Source of the DNA: Microbacterium ureisolvens
GTDB taxonomy: Bacteria; Actinomycetota; Actinomycetes; Actinomycetales; Microbacteriaceae
Length of the DNA stretch: 64,000 bases
Direction: 5' to 3'
NCBI RefSeq assembly: GCF_015278315.1
Contig: NZ_JADIJE010000015.1
Span: 1-64,000, forward strand
A program made the translations under genes and the position numbers. Shown in pieces: positions 41,796 to 49,785 of the stretch; the first letter of the stretch is position 1, and each line of letters begins with the position of its first letter. The notes beneath the pieces are model-generated. The model was not told the origin of the DNA. It saw only the letters and a program-made list of their open reading frames with translations, and searched no databases.

Positions 41796-43373
41796 ATGCC
41801 GAGCAGAACCAGGCGCACCTGGGCCATCGCCACCGCGGCGGCTCTCACGGGCGCCGTCGCACTGGCCAGTCCCGCGTATGCGGCACCGAACAACAACTCG
41901 GTGAAGAAGATCGAGAAAGCCGTCACGCTCGAGGGGGTGATGTCGCATCTCGAAGCATTCCAGGACATCGCCGACGAGTACGGCGACCGCGCCGCGGGGC
42001 GCCCGGGGTATCGCGCCTCGGTCGACTATGTCGTCGCCCAGCTCGAGGCCGCCGGGTACACGCCGGAGGTGCAGGAGTTCGAGTTCCCGTACTTCGAGGA
42101 GAACTCCGAGCTCATCCGCGTGGCGGGCGGGGTGACAACCGAGTTCGTCGACGGTGAGGACTTCCTGCGCAACAGGTTCGACAGCGGCAGTCCCGAAGGC
42201 AGCGCGACCGGATCGCTGGTGCTGGTCGACCTCGCGTCGCCCGACAACACCAGCGGATGCACCGTCGCCGACTTCGGCGACCTCCCCGACGACTCCGTGG
42301 TGCTCGTCCAGCGAGGCGGGTGCGGGTTCGCGGTGAAGGCGCTCAACGCCCAGCAGGCGGGAGCGGAGGGGGTCATCATCCGGAACAACCCCGGTGACGA
42401 CACCCTGATCAACATGATCGGCGACGCGACGGGACTCACGATCCCCGCGGTGTTCGTCACGCACTCGGTCGGCGTGGACCTCGCCAGCACCCCCGGCGCC
42501 ACGGTCACGGTCACCGTCGACTACGAGCAGGACACCCGCCTGGCGTGGAACGTGCTCGCCGAGACCGGCTCGGGCAACGATGACAACACCGTCATGGCAG
42601 GAGCCCACCTCGACAGCGTCCAAGACGGCGCCGGCATCAACGACAACGGCTCGGGCAGCGCCGCGCTGCTGGAGACGGCCATCCAGATGCAGAAGACCAA
42701 GCCCAACAACACGGTGCGCTTCGCCTGGTGGGGTGCCGAGGAGGAGGGCCTGCTCGGCTCGGAGCACTACGTCGCCGAGCTGTCGGACGAAGAGATCGAG
42801 GACATCGCCCTCTACCTCAACTTCGACATGATCGGTTCGCCCAACTACATGTTCGGCATCTACGACGGAGACAACTCCGGCGGCACTGCCGCACCCGGGT
42901 TCATCCCGGAGGGGTCGGCACAGATCGAGGACGTGTTCGAGGCGTTCTACGACGGCCGCGACCTGCCCTCGCAGGACAGCGAATTCTCCGGACGCTCGGA
43001 CTACGGCCCGTTCATCGCCGTGGGCATCCCGGCCGGCGGACTGTTCACCGGCGCCGAGGTGGAGAAGACGGCTGCGGAGGCGGCCCTCTACGGCGGCGTC
43101 CCGGGCGCCTCGTACGACCCCTGCTACCACCAGCCGTGCGACAACCTGACCGGCGAGGGACAGGATGACGCGCTCTACGACGCACTGCGCGAGGACTACG
43201 ACCTCGTGGGCAACATCAACACGTTCGCGCTGGACGTCAACTCCGATGCCGTCGCCGCGGCAGTGATGACGTTCGCGTTCGACACCTCGACGGTGAACGG
43301 GGTCAGCACCCCGGGCAAGTCGCACGGTGCGGGCAAGAGCATGGACGCGATGAAGGAGCGCTTCGCGGAGTGA
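41796..43373 (+). CDS. secreted M28 family aminopeptidase with PA domain
   Basis: 525 aa secreted zinc aminopeptidase. Signal peptide to about residue 29 (AAALTGAVALASPAYAA). A PA domain is inserted at about 115-235 (VVLVQRGGCGFAVKALNAQQ). The catalytic domain has VMAGAHLDSVQDGAGINDNG (His and Asp zinc ligands, bridging Asp), WWGAEEEGLLGSEHY (catalytic and ligand Glu), YLNFDMIGSPNY (Asp), and the late His in CYHQPCDNL. This layout matches Streptomyces-type and vibrio-type leucyl aminopeptidases with broad N-terminal specificity. The start is at 41796 with AAGG upstream. It is followed by a strong terminator at 43404-43437. Confidence 0.93.
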   Translation: MPSRTRRTWAIATAAALTGAVALASPAYAAPNNNSVKKIEKAVTLEGVMSHLEAFQDIADEYGDRAAGRPGYRASVDYVVAQLEAAGYTPEVQEFEFPYFEENSELIRVAGGVTTEFVDGEDFLRNRFDSGSPEGSATGSLVLVDLASPDNTSGCTVADFGDLPDDSVVLVQRGGCGFAVKALNAQQAGAEGVIIRNNPGDDTLINMIGDATGLTIPAVFVTHSVGVDLASTPGATVTVTVDYEQDTRLAWNVLAETGSGNDDNTVMAGAHLDSVQDGAGINDNGSGSAALLETAIQMQKTKPNNTVRFAWWGAEEEGLLGSEHYVAELSDEEIEDIALYLNFDMIGSPNYMFGIYDGDNSGGTAAPGFIPEGSAQIEDVFEAFYDGRDLPSQDSEFSGRSDYGPFIAVGIPAGGLFTGAEVEKTAAEAALYGGVPGASYDPCYHQPCDNLTGEGQDDALYDALREDYDLVGNINTFALDVNSDAVAAAVMTFAFDTSTVNGVSTPGKSHGAGKSMDAMKERFAE

Positions 43374-43403
43374 TTCTGAGGCGGGCTCGCCCGCTTCGCA
43401 TTC

Positions 43404-43437
43404 GACGGCCGTCCCGGGTCAGCCCGGGGCGGCCGTC
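43404..43437 (+). terminator. terminator of the M28 peptidase gene
   Basis: 15-bp stem (one G-U pair) with a 4-nt loop, 30 bp after the stop codon. Confidence 0.8.
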
Positions 43438-43563
43438 GGCTTCCGGTGGTCTGCGACGTCGGGGAGCCGTCCTCCGCGACTCGATTCCTCACCTTCAACC
43501 TGACGTCGAGATGACTTGTGCGTGAACTCTTGACGCGGCACCTGCGGGGGAGGACATTCAGTA

Positions 43564-43670
43564 GTGCGACAGACAACAGAAACGCGGAACCCGAAAGGGA
43601 ACCGGACACAGAAACCGGAAATCGCACGACGATCCCCCCGGCGCTTCGGCACCGAGGGGATCATCATTTT
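43564..43670 (+). ncRNA. candidate structured small RNA with intrinsic terminator
   Basis: A roughly 107-nt segment unlike its surroundings in being A-rich. GUGCGA (43564-43569) pairs with UCGCAC (43622-43627); inside, CGG-AA-CCC-GAAA-GGG-AA-CCG (43585-43604) forms a hairpin with a GAAA tetraloop and a symmetric AA/AA internal loop, and CCGG copies at 43602 and 43615 may form a further helix. Next comes GAUCCCC (43631-43637) pairing with GGGGAUC (43656-43662) around a C(UUCG)G loop, then AUCAUUUU. TTGACG at 43530-43535 and GACATT 17 bp later would start transcription within a few nt of 43564. I do not recognise a known RNA family. A leaderless peptide from the GTG at 43564 is the alternative. 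Confidence 0.5.
43631..43670 (+). terminator. intrinsic terminator of the candidate small RNA
   Basis: GATCCCC / GGGGATC outer stem, CGG/CCG inner stem, UUCG tetraloop, followed by ATCATTTT, the most classical intrinsic terminator in the window. Confidence 0.85.
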
Positions 43671-43680
43671 GCGCCCGGCG

Positions 43681-43717
43681 TCGCCGGGGCTCTCGACCGA
43701 AGCCGGAGCCCCGGCGA
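43681..43717. terminator. second hairpin before the MscS gene
   Basis: Perfect 12-bp inverted repeat, TCGCCGGGGCTC (43681-43692) and GAGCCCCGGCGA (43706-43717), with a 13-nt loop and no T tract. Confidence 0.6.
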
Positions 43718-43745
43718 GGCTCGCGAAGGCGCGGCCCTGCGCTCG

Positions 43746-43751
43746 TAGTCT
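43746..43751 (+). promoter_or_regulatory. -10 box TAGTCT of the MscS-like gene
   Basis: TAGTCT, 6 nt, GTG at 43758; leaderless. Confidence 0.5.
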
Positions 43752-43757
43752 GACGAC

Positions 43758-44591
43758 GTGGATTTCAGCCAGTTCCTGAGCACGCCGATCACCTGGTGGC
43801 AGGTGCTCTGGGCGGTGCTCGCGCTCCTCGCCGGGTGGATCGCCTCCCGAGTCGCGAGGCGCGCCGTCACCGACCTCATGGCGCACGTGCCCACGGCGAC
43901 GCCCGCCGCGACGCGGTTCGCCGCGCGGTTCGCCCAGTACACGCTCCTGCTTCTGGGCCTGGGCATCGCCCTGGCCTTCCTCGGGGCGAACGTGCAGCCC
44001 GTGCTCGCGGTCGTGCTGATCCTCGTCGTCATCGCGGTGCTCGTGCTGCGCGGTGTGGCCGACAACTTCGCCGCCAGCGTGCTCATAGCCACCCGCAAGC
44101 CGGTCGTGATCGGGGAGGAGATCACGGTCGAGGGACCGGACGGCAAACCGATCACCGGCACCGTCGTCGAGCTCAATTCGCGGGCCGTCGTCTTCACCAC
44201 GCCCGATGGGCGCACGGCGCACGTGCCGAACGCGAAGCTCCTCGCCGAGACGCTCGTCAACAACTCTCGCCACGGCGGCCGGCGCAGCGAGGTGCAGGTG
44301 CGCGTCGAGCGCGGCGGTGCTGCGCTGTCCGAGATCACGGCCGTGATGACGGATGCCGCGGCCTCCGCGGACGGGGTTCACGCCGAGCCGGCCGTCGGCG
44401 TGCTGGTGACTGCCGTGTCGGATGCCCGCCTCACCGCGCGCGTGCAGTTCTGGCACGACTCGCCGCGCGGCCTCACCGCGACCTCGGCAGTGGTCGCTGC
44501 CGTCACAGAAGGGCTCGCCGCTCGCGGCTGGACCGCGACCGTCACCAGTGAGGCCGTCGCGCCCCCGCTCGTGCCGGGCGACCCGGTATGA
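43758..44591 (+). CDS. small-conductance mechanosensitive channel (MscS) family protein
   Basis: 277 aa. About three N-terminal helices (WWQVLWAVLALLAGWIASRV, then YTLLLLGLGIALAFLGANVQ and the pore helix VLAVVLILVVIAVLVLRGVA), followed by DNFAASVLIATRKPVVIGEE and the MscS beta domain ITVEGPDGKPITGTVVELNS and HVPNAKLLAETLVNNS. The pore helix is richer in Val/Leu than the Gly/Ala pattern of E. coli MscS, so gating and conductance may differ. It releases solutes on osmotic downshock in known members. The GTG is leaderless. SulP gene follows 59 bp after its stop. Confidence 0.88.
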   Translation: MDFSQFLSTPITWWQVLWAVLALLAGWIASRVARRAVTDLMAHVPTATPAATRFAARFAQYTLLLLGLGIALAFLGANVQPVLAVVLILVVIAVLVLRGVADNFAASVLIATRKPVVIGEEITVEGPDGKPITGTVVELNSRAVVFTTPDGRTAHVPNAKLLAETLVNNSRHGGRRSEVQVRVERGGAALSEITAVMTDAAASADGVHAEPAVGVLVTAVSDARLTARVQFWHDSPRGLTATSAVVAAVTEGLAARGWTATVTSEAVAPPLVPGDPV

Positions 44592-44650
44592 CGCCCGGGA
44601 CCTCTGCCAGAGTTGGATCCGACCGTGGCCACAGATATCCAGGAGACGGC

Positions 44651-46348
44651 ATGCAGCGACCTCTCGCCGGGCTGACCGCACGCAACCTCGTCACGGAGCT
44701 CACCGCGGGCGTCACGCTCCTCGCGATCGCAATCCCGCTCAACATCGGCTACGCGCAGATCGCCGGCCTGCCGCCCACCGCGGGCCTGTACGCCCTCATC
44801 GTTCCGACCATCGTCTACGCGCTGGTGGTGTCGTCCCGGCAGGTGGTGGCGTCGCCGGATGCGGCGGCGGCCGCGCTGGTGGCCTCCTCGATCGGCGGTC
44901 TCGCCGCAGCTGGAAGCGCCGATTACGCGACCCTCGCGCTCGCCCAGGCGATCATCTGCGGCGTCCTCTTCGTGCTGATGTCGATGTTCAAGCTCGGCTT
45001 CCTCGCGAACTTCCTGTCCAAGCCGATCCTCGTGGGCTTCGTCGGCGGTCTGGCGCTCGACATCCTGGTGAGTCAGATCGCGAAGATGCTCGGCGTCAAG
45101 ATCGACTCGGGCGGCGAGTTCGTCGACAAGGTCGTCGGTCTGGTGTCGAACCTCGAGACGATCAGCGCGTGGTCGGTGGTCATCTCGGCCGTGTCGGTCG
45201 CGGTGCTCCTGGTGGGCAAGCGGTTCCTGCGGGCCGTGCCGTGGGCGCTCGTGGTGCTGATCCTGTCGACGCTGCTGGTGGTGCTCGCAGGCCTCGACCA
45301 GCGGGGCGTGGATGTCTTGGGCGAGGTGCCCGCGGGGCCGCCGACGCTCACGTGGCCGATCATCGACTGGCAGCTGTGGCTCGCACTCGTGCCGTCGGCG
45401 ATCGCCCTCACGCTGGTGACCACGGCGGAGGGCCTGCTCGTCTCGCGGTCGTATGGCGAGAAGCGCGGCTACCCGTTCCGTGCCAACCGCGACCTGCTCG
45501 CCTTCGGCCTCAGCAACGTCGCCGCCGGTGCGCAGGGCAGCTTCACGATGGGGGCGTCGACCTCGCGCACGGCTGCCATGGACCAGGCGGGCTCACGCAC
45601 GCAGCTGCCCTCTCTCGTCCTCGCCGCCGGCACACTCCTGCTCCTGCTCTTCGGCACCGCGCTGCTGGCCGACATCCCATCGCCGGCGATCGGCGCCGTG
45701 GTCGGCGTCGCGATCCTGCCTCTGCTGGGCATCGGCGAGTTCCGTCAGCTGTGGCGCCAGGATCGCTTCGAGTTCGCCATCGGCGCGGTGTGCTTCCTCG
45801 TGACGCTCTTCATCGGGGCGATCCCGGGCATCGTCGTCGCGTTCGTGCTCGCTCTGATCAACCTCGCCAAGCGCGCCGCCAACCCCGCGATCGACGTGCT
45901 CGCAGCCGACGACGACCCGAAGGAGTCACTCCTGGAGGACGCACCCGCCGGCGGCACGACTGCGCCGGGCGTCGTCGTGGTGCGCATGGCCGCTCCGCTG
46001 TTCTTCGCCAACGGCACGGTCTTCGGCTCCGCCGTCAAGCGCGCAGTCACCGGCGCGAGCGAGCCGGTCCACCACGTGGTCGTCGATATGGAGGCCGTCA
46101 CAGACATCGATGTGACCGGCGCCGAAGCGTTCGAGGCGCTCGAGAAGTGGCTGGAGGACCAGGGCATCGGCCTGGCGTTCAGCCGGGTCAGGACGCCGAC
46201 GCGGGCGCGCCTGGAAGAACTGGGACTGCTCGCGGGACAGACCTTCTTCACCACCAACCGCGCCGCCGTCGCCGCGCTGGTGACCCCGGACGCAGCGCCG
46301 CAGGACGGCGCCGGGCAACTGCCCGACGCTTCGGGACGTACCGGATGA
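44651..46348 (+). CDS. SulP family anion transporter with STAS domain
   Basis: 565 aa transporter in the SLC26/SulP family (sulfate, bicarbonate or other anions; substrate unknown). The membrane domain has AIAIPLNIGYAQIAGLPPTA, the SulP signature, GLYALIVPTIVYALVVSSRQ, and VVASPDAAAAALVASSIGGL. A STAS domain follows at about 430-550 (VVVVRMAAPLFFANGTVF, VVVDMEAVTDIDVTGAEAFE). AGGAG lies 5 nt before the ATG at 44651; a longer frame to 44588 is not used. No carbonic anhydrase gene is nearby. Confidence 0.93.
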   Translation: MQRPLAGLTARNLVTELTAGVTLLAIAIPLNIGYAQIAGLPPTAGLYALIVPTIVYALVVSSRQVVASPDAAAAALVASSIGGLAAAGSADYATLALAQAIICGVLFVLMSMFKLGFLANFLSKPILVGFVGGLALDILVSQIAKMLGVKIDSGGEFVDKVVGLVSNLETISAWSVVISAVSVAVLLVGKRFLRAVPWALVVLILSTLLVVLAGLDQRGVDVLGEVPAGPPTLTWPIIDWQLWLALVPSAIALTLVTTAEGLLVSRSYGEKRGYPFRANRDLLAFGLSNVAAGAQGSFTMGASTSRTAAMDQAGSRTQLPSLVLAAGTLLLLLFGTALLADIPSPAIGAVVGVAILPLLGIGEFRQLWRQDRFEFAIGAVCFLVTLFIGAIPGIVVAFVLALINLAKRAANPAIDVLAADDDPKESLLEDAPAGGTTAPGVVVVRMAAPLFFANGTVFGSAVKRAVTGASEPVHHVVVDMEAVTDIDVTGAEAFEALEKWLEDQGIGLAFSRVRTPTRARLEELGLLAGQTFFTTNRAAVAALVTPDAAPQDGAGQLPDASGRTG

Positions 46349-46439
46349 GGACGTGCAAGGGCACCATCGCCGCCTAGCAAAGGCCCCGGAGAGGGTCAAG
46401 GCTGTCCCCGGCATCGCGCAGGCAGGCGAGACTGGGGCC

Positions 46440-46910
46440 ATGAGCCGGTGGCGACGCGCGTGGAGCGTGCCCCTGCTGGTGATCGCACTCTGCGCTGCCG
46501 GATGCGGCGTCACGGTGCCGACCGACCCGCAGGGCACACTCGACCGCGTGCGCGGCGGAGAACTGCGCGCCGGCGCTTCGCCGTCGGGCGAGCTCGTCAC
46601 CGTCGACGGGGAAGACGTGGGCGGCAGCCTCGCCGAGCTCGTCGAGGGCTTCGCCGAGTCCGTCGACGCGAGGGTCACGTGGACCGTGGGCAGCGAGGAG
46701 GACCTCGTCGACGCACTGGAATCGGGCGAGCTCGACCTCGCCGTCGGCGGCATGACCGACGCGACGCCGTGGACGCAGCGGGTCGCCGCGACGAGGGGAT
46801 ACGAGTCCATCCGCGGGGCGCACGGGCCCGTCGTGCTGCTGGTGCCGCTCGGCGAGAACGCGTGGCAGGCGGCACTCGAGGGGTACCTCGACGAGGAGGT
46901 GGCGCCGTGA
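46440..46910 (+). CDS. lipoprotein with partial solute-binding domain
   Basis: 156 aa predicted lipoprotein; signal peptide with lipobox LCAAGCG (Cys near residue 21). LDRVRGGELRAGASPSG and ESGELDLAVGGMTDATPWTQ recall lobe I of polar-amino-acid/transporter substrate-binding proteins, but the second lobe is missing, so it cannot be a normal clam-shell binding protein. It overlaps the CDF transporter start by GTGA, which suggests a metal-related accessory role; this is inference. No ribosome binding site is evident at the ATG at 46440. Confidence 0.75.
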   Translation: MSRWRRAWSVPLLVIALCAAGCGVTVPTDPQGTLDRVRGGELRAGASPSGELVTVDGEDVGGSLAELVEGFAESVDARVTWTVGSEEDLVDALESGELDLAVGGMTDATPWTQRVAATRGYESIRGAHGPVVLLVPLGENAWQAALEGYLDEEVAP

Positions 46911-47896
46911 AGACCATGGGCCGCACCGATCTGCCGCCTGCTCAGCAGAAGGCGCTGCGCAGCGCCATCCGCTGGGAGTGGTTCACGATCGGGTACACGC
47001 TGGTGACCATCGGGCTGATCGCCCTCGTGGTCGGCGGCTCGCAGGCGATGAAGACCGCCTGGATCGAGGACATGCTCTCCCTCATTCCCCAGATCTCTTT
47101 CCTGGTCGCGCTGCTGTTCATCCGCCGTCGCCCGACGCGCGCATTCCCCTTCGGCTACCACCGGGTGATGGGGGTGGGCCACCTGGTGGCCGGAGTCGCC
47201 CTCCTCGCCGTGGGCGGAAACCTGGCTTACGAGGCGATCAGCGGCCTGGTCCGCGCCGAGCACCCCTCCATCGGCACGGTGCAGGTGTTCGGCCAGACCG
47301 TCTGGCTCGGCTGGTTCATGGTCGCCGTCATGAGCGTGGTCGTGATCGGCCCCTTCTTCTACGGGCGCGCGAAGGCGAAGCTCGCGCCGACGCTGCACAA
47401 CAAGGTGCTCTACGCGGATGCCGACATGGCCAAGGCCGACTGGACCTCGACGGTGGCATCCATCGTCGGTGTGCTCGGTGTGGGGATCGGGCTGTGGTGG
47501 CTCGACGGTGCAGCCGCCCTGTTCATCTCGCTGGGGATCATCTGGGACGGCTGGCGCAACTCCCGAGGGGCCGTGCGCGATCTCATCGACCAGCGGGCCC
47601 GCACCGAGGACGATGCCCGACCGCACCCCTTGATCGCACGGGTCGCGAACCGCGTCGACGAATTCGGGTGGGTGCGCGAGAGCGCCGTGCGCATGCGCGA
47701 CATGGGGCAGGTGTTCCATGTCGAGGTGTTCGTCGTCCCCGCCCGGGAGGAGGTGACACTCGCCGAGGTCGAGGAGGCGCGTGAGGCGGTCGCCGCGCTC
47801 GACTGGAAGGTGCAGGACGTCGTTCTCGTCGCCACCTCATCGCTGCCGGACGAGGCCGAGCGGGCCAGTACGCAGTCGTCGTCCCGCGAGGCGTAG
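46907..47896 (+). CDS. cation diffusion facilitator (CDF) family transporter
   Basis: 329 aa. Six helices over residues 20-215 and a C-terminal ferredoxin-like domain at about 245-320 (VFHVEVFVVPAREEVTLAEV). Transport-site positions look atypical: helix 2 has WIEDMLSLIPQISFLVALLF and helix 5 has YADADMAKADWTSTVASIVG, with Asp residues where zinc-type members have His-Asp pairs. Fe2+ or Mn2+ rather than Zn2+ is therefore possible. It is coupled to the upstream lipoprotein by a GTGA overlap. Confidence 0.85.
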   Translation: MKTMGRTDLPPAQQKALRSAIRWEWFTIGYTLVTIGLIALVVGGSQAMKTAWIEDMLSLIPQISFLVALLFIRRRPTRAFPFGYHRVMGVGHLVAGVALLAVGGNLAYEAISGLVRAEHPSIGTVQVFGQTVWLGWFMVAVMSVVVIGPFFYGRAKAKLAPTLHNKVLYADADMAKADWTSTVASIVGVLGVGIGLWWLDGAAALFISLGIIWDGWRNSRGAVRDLIDQRARTEDDARPHPLIARVANRVDEFGWVRESAVRMRDMGQVFHVEVFVVPAREEVTLAEVEEAREAVAALDWKVQDVVLVATSSLPDEAERASTQSSSREA

Positions 47897-47914
47897 CAGC
47901 GGCATCCGCTCGTC

Positions 47915-48181
47915 TCAGCTCGCGGTCGGGGGTCCGCCGTCCGACCACACTTCGTCAGCCGATACGGAGTCGGGTGCCTCGTCGGGAACGGGCACGATCG
48001 CCAGCGGCACGCCGGGAGTCAGGAGCAGGTGCGCGGCGCGCATCATGCCCTCGCCGTCGTTGACCTCCAGCCAGTGGGTGCCCGCGCGCAGGCCCGCCTC
48101 CACCTCCTGCCGGAGGTCCTCGAGCCGTCGCCCCCCGACGCTGTAGTGCTCTCCGCCGTAGAAGATGTCGATCCGCTTCAT
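47915..48181 (-). CDS. small conserved protein, paralogue of the 53294 gene
   Basis: 88 aa, no known function. RIDIFYGGEHYSVGGRRLED and LLLTPGVPLAIVPVPDEAPD align with IEVLYGSQTFTIVDRTIDD and LLVTAGVPIALTFVPSDDE of the protein encoded at 53294-53512, so the two are paralogues. There is no signal peptide or helix-forming hydrophobic segment. GGGAGCG lies before the ATG at 48181. Such small proteins are common in Microbacteriaceae accessory regions. A CTTGACA element lies 56 bp upstream. Confidence 0.75.
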   Translation of the reverse strand: MKRIDIFYGGEHYSVGGRRLEDLRQEVEAGLRAGTHWLEVNDGEGMMRAAHLLLTPGVPLAIVPVPDEAPDSVSADEVWSDGGPPTAS

Positions 48182-48237
48182 GATCGCTCCCGTCGCCGTC
48201 CCCATCTCAGCGGCAGCTCGCGGCATCACGAAGCGTC

Positions 48238-48266
48238 TTGACAGCGGCCCTGCGGAGGCATAGACC
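48238..48266 (+). promoter_or_regulatory. promoter TTGACA-17-TAGACC
   Basis: TTGACA (48238-48243), 17-bp spacer, TAGACC (48261-48266): the best canonical promoter here, giving a roughly 125-nt leader for the sugar ABC operon. A second -10-like TAGCGT lies at 48354-48359. Confidence 0.55.
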
Positions 48267-48399
48267 GAGGTTCGCTCGCTCCAGCATCCGCACGCCGTCT
48301 ACGCCCTCCGGTGCTCGCCGTCAACCCCTTCGTCTGTGCGCGTCGCCCGCCCTTAGCGTGCCACCACCGCCCACTTCTCATCGGGCGGAGGAGGCGATC

Positions 48400-49785
48400 A
48401 TGCGCAAGCAGACAAGGACGTGGGTGGCCGCCGGCGCCATCGCACTGCTGGCCGTCACCGGCACAGGCTGTGCCGTCGGAACGGGCGGAGCCGGCGACGA
48501 CGACGCGGAATACGACCCGGATGCCGACCTCAGCGGATCGATGTCGGTGATGGGCTTCTCGGGCGTCGATGAAGTCGCGACCAGCAGGCTCGACTACGCC
48601 GAGGAGCAGCTCGGCGAGGTGGAGGTCAACCTCTCCGAGGGCGAGCTCGACCTGCAGCAGTTCCTTTCCGCCGTCGCGACGGGCGAGCCGCCGGACATCG
48701 TCTACGCCAACCGCGACCAGATCGGCTCGCTCGCCGCGCGCGGCGCCGTCATCCCGCTCGACCGGTGCATCGACGGCGAGGGCATTCCGACCGACGAGTA
48801 CGTGGAGGCGGCTCTGGCCCAGGTCACGCTCGACGGCACGGTGTACGGCATCCCGGAGTTCAACAGCGTGCAGCTGACGATGGCGAACGCTGATCTCCTC
48901 TCGGCCGCAGGCCTGAGCGTCGAGGACGTCAACGGCTCGAACTGGGAGGCGATGAGCGCCGCGAACCAGGCGCTGTCGGTCTCCGACGGTGGCAACATCC
49001 AGGTCATCGGCGTCGACAGCAAGCTGCCCGAGTTCCTGCCGCTGTGGGCCAAGGCCAACGGCGTCGACCTGATCTCGGAGGACGGCAAGACCGCGCAGCT
49101 CGACGATCCCGCCGTGGTCGAGGCGCTCGAGTGGGCGGTGTCGATCTACGAGGCGCAGGGCGGGTTCAGCGCCGTCAAGGCGTACCGCGACTCGGCCGAT
49201 TTCTTCGGCGAGGGCAACCAGTTCGCGACCAGCGTGCTCGGGGCGATGCCGATGGAGCAGTGGTACGTCAACGTGCTGAACGACGTCTCACCCGATGCCC
49301 CCATGGCCTTCGACACCGTTCGCACCCGCGAGGGCGAGACGCTCGCGTACGCCTCCGGCTCCGCGTGGGCGATCCCCAGCGGCAGCGCGAACCCCGAGGC
49401 CGCCTGCCGGTTCGCCCGGGCCATGACCTCCACCGACGCCTGGCAGGCGGCGGCCGAGGCCCGGCTCGAGGCGCGCGAGGCCGAGGACAAGCCCTTCACC
49501 GGGATCCTCACGGGCAACAGGGCGGCCGACGAGATGGTCCGCGACATGACGACGTCCGGCGGAGAGCCGTGGGACACGGCGGTCGCGAAGATGTACGAGG
49601 CCAACGAGGCGACGTTCTCGCTGCCGGCCAACCCGGCGGACGCCGAGTTCAAGACGGCGATGTTCGACGCCGTCAACTCGGTGCTCGACGGCAACGCGAC
49701 GCCGCAGGAGGCACTCGCGACCGCGCAGGAAGAGGCCCAGTCCGCGCTCGATGAGGCGTGGTCGGAACTCGAGGCGGAGGAGTGA
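48400..49785 (+). CDS. carbohydrate ABC transporter substrate-binding lipoprotein (family 1)
   Basis: 461 aa lipoprotein that would capture a sugar outside the cell. Signal peptide with lipobox VTGTGCAVG (Cys near residue 25). Family-1 features: PPDIVYANRDQIGSLAARGA, GTVYGIPEFNSVQLTMANAD, LGAMPMEQWYVNVL and ANPEAACRFARAMTSTDAWQ. The C-terminus is rich in Glu/Ala. GGAGGAGG lies upstream of the ATG at 48400, and the stop overlaps the permease ATG (TGATG). No ATPase gene is in the operon, as usual for transporters sharing a MsiK-like ATPase. Confidence 0.92.
   Translation: MRKQTRTWVAAGAIALLAVTGTGCAVGTGGAGDDDAEYDPDADLSGSMSVMGFSGVDEVATSRLDYAEEQLGEVEVNLSEGELDLQQFLSAVATGEPPDIVYANRDQIGSLAARGAVIPLDRCIDGEGIPTDEYVEAALAQVTLDGTVYGIPEFNSVQLTMANADLLSAAGLSVEDVNGSNWEAMSAANQALSVSDGGNIQVIGVDSKLPEFLPLWAKANGVDLISEDGKTAQLDDPAVVEALEWAVSIYEAQGGFSAVKAYRDSADFFGEGNQFATSVLGAMPMEQWYVNVLNDVSPDAPMAFDTVRTREGETLAYASGSAWAIPSGSANPEAACRFARAMTSTDAWQAAAEARLEAREAEDKPFTGILTGNRAADEMVRDMTTSGGEPWDTAVAKMYEANEATFSLPANPADAEFKTAMFDAVNSVLDGNATPQEALATAQEEAQSALDEAWSELEAEE

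Larger units (their letters stand above)
43374..43757. other. 384-bp intergenic region with terminators and a candidate small RNA
   Basis: Contains the M28 gene terminator, the A-rich structured segment 43564-43670 and a second hairpin at 43681-43717 before the MscS promoter. No protein gene is convincing. Confidence 0.7.

Noticed and set aside
43564..43779. 71-aa ORF starting MRQTTETRNPKG
   Set aside because: It reads through an intrinsic terminator and into the MscS promoter and gene; the RNA-structure explanation fits better, though a short leaderless peptide is not excluded.
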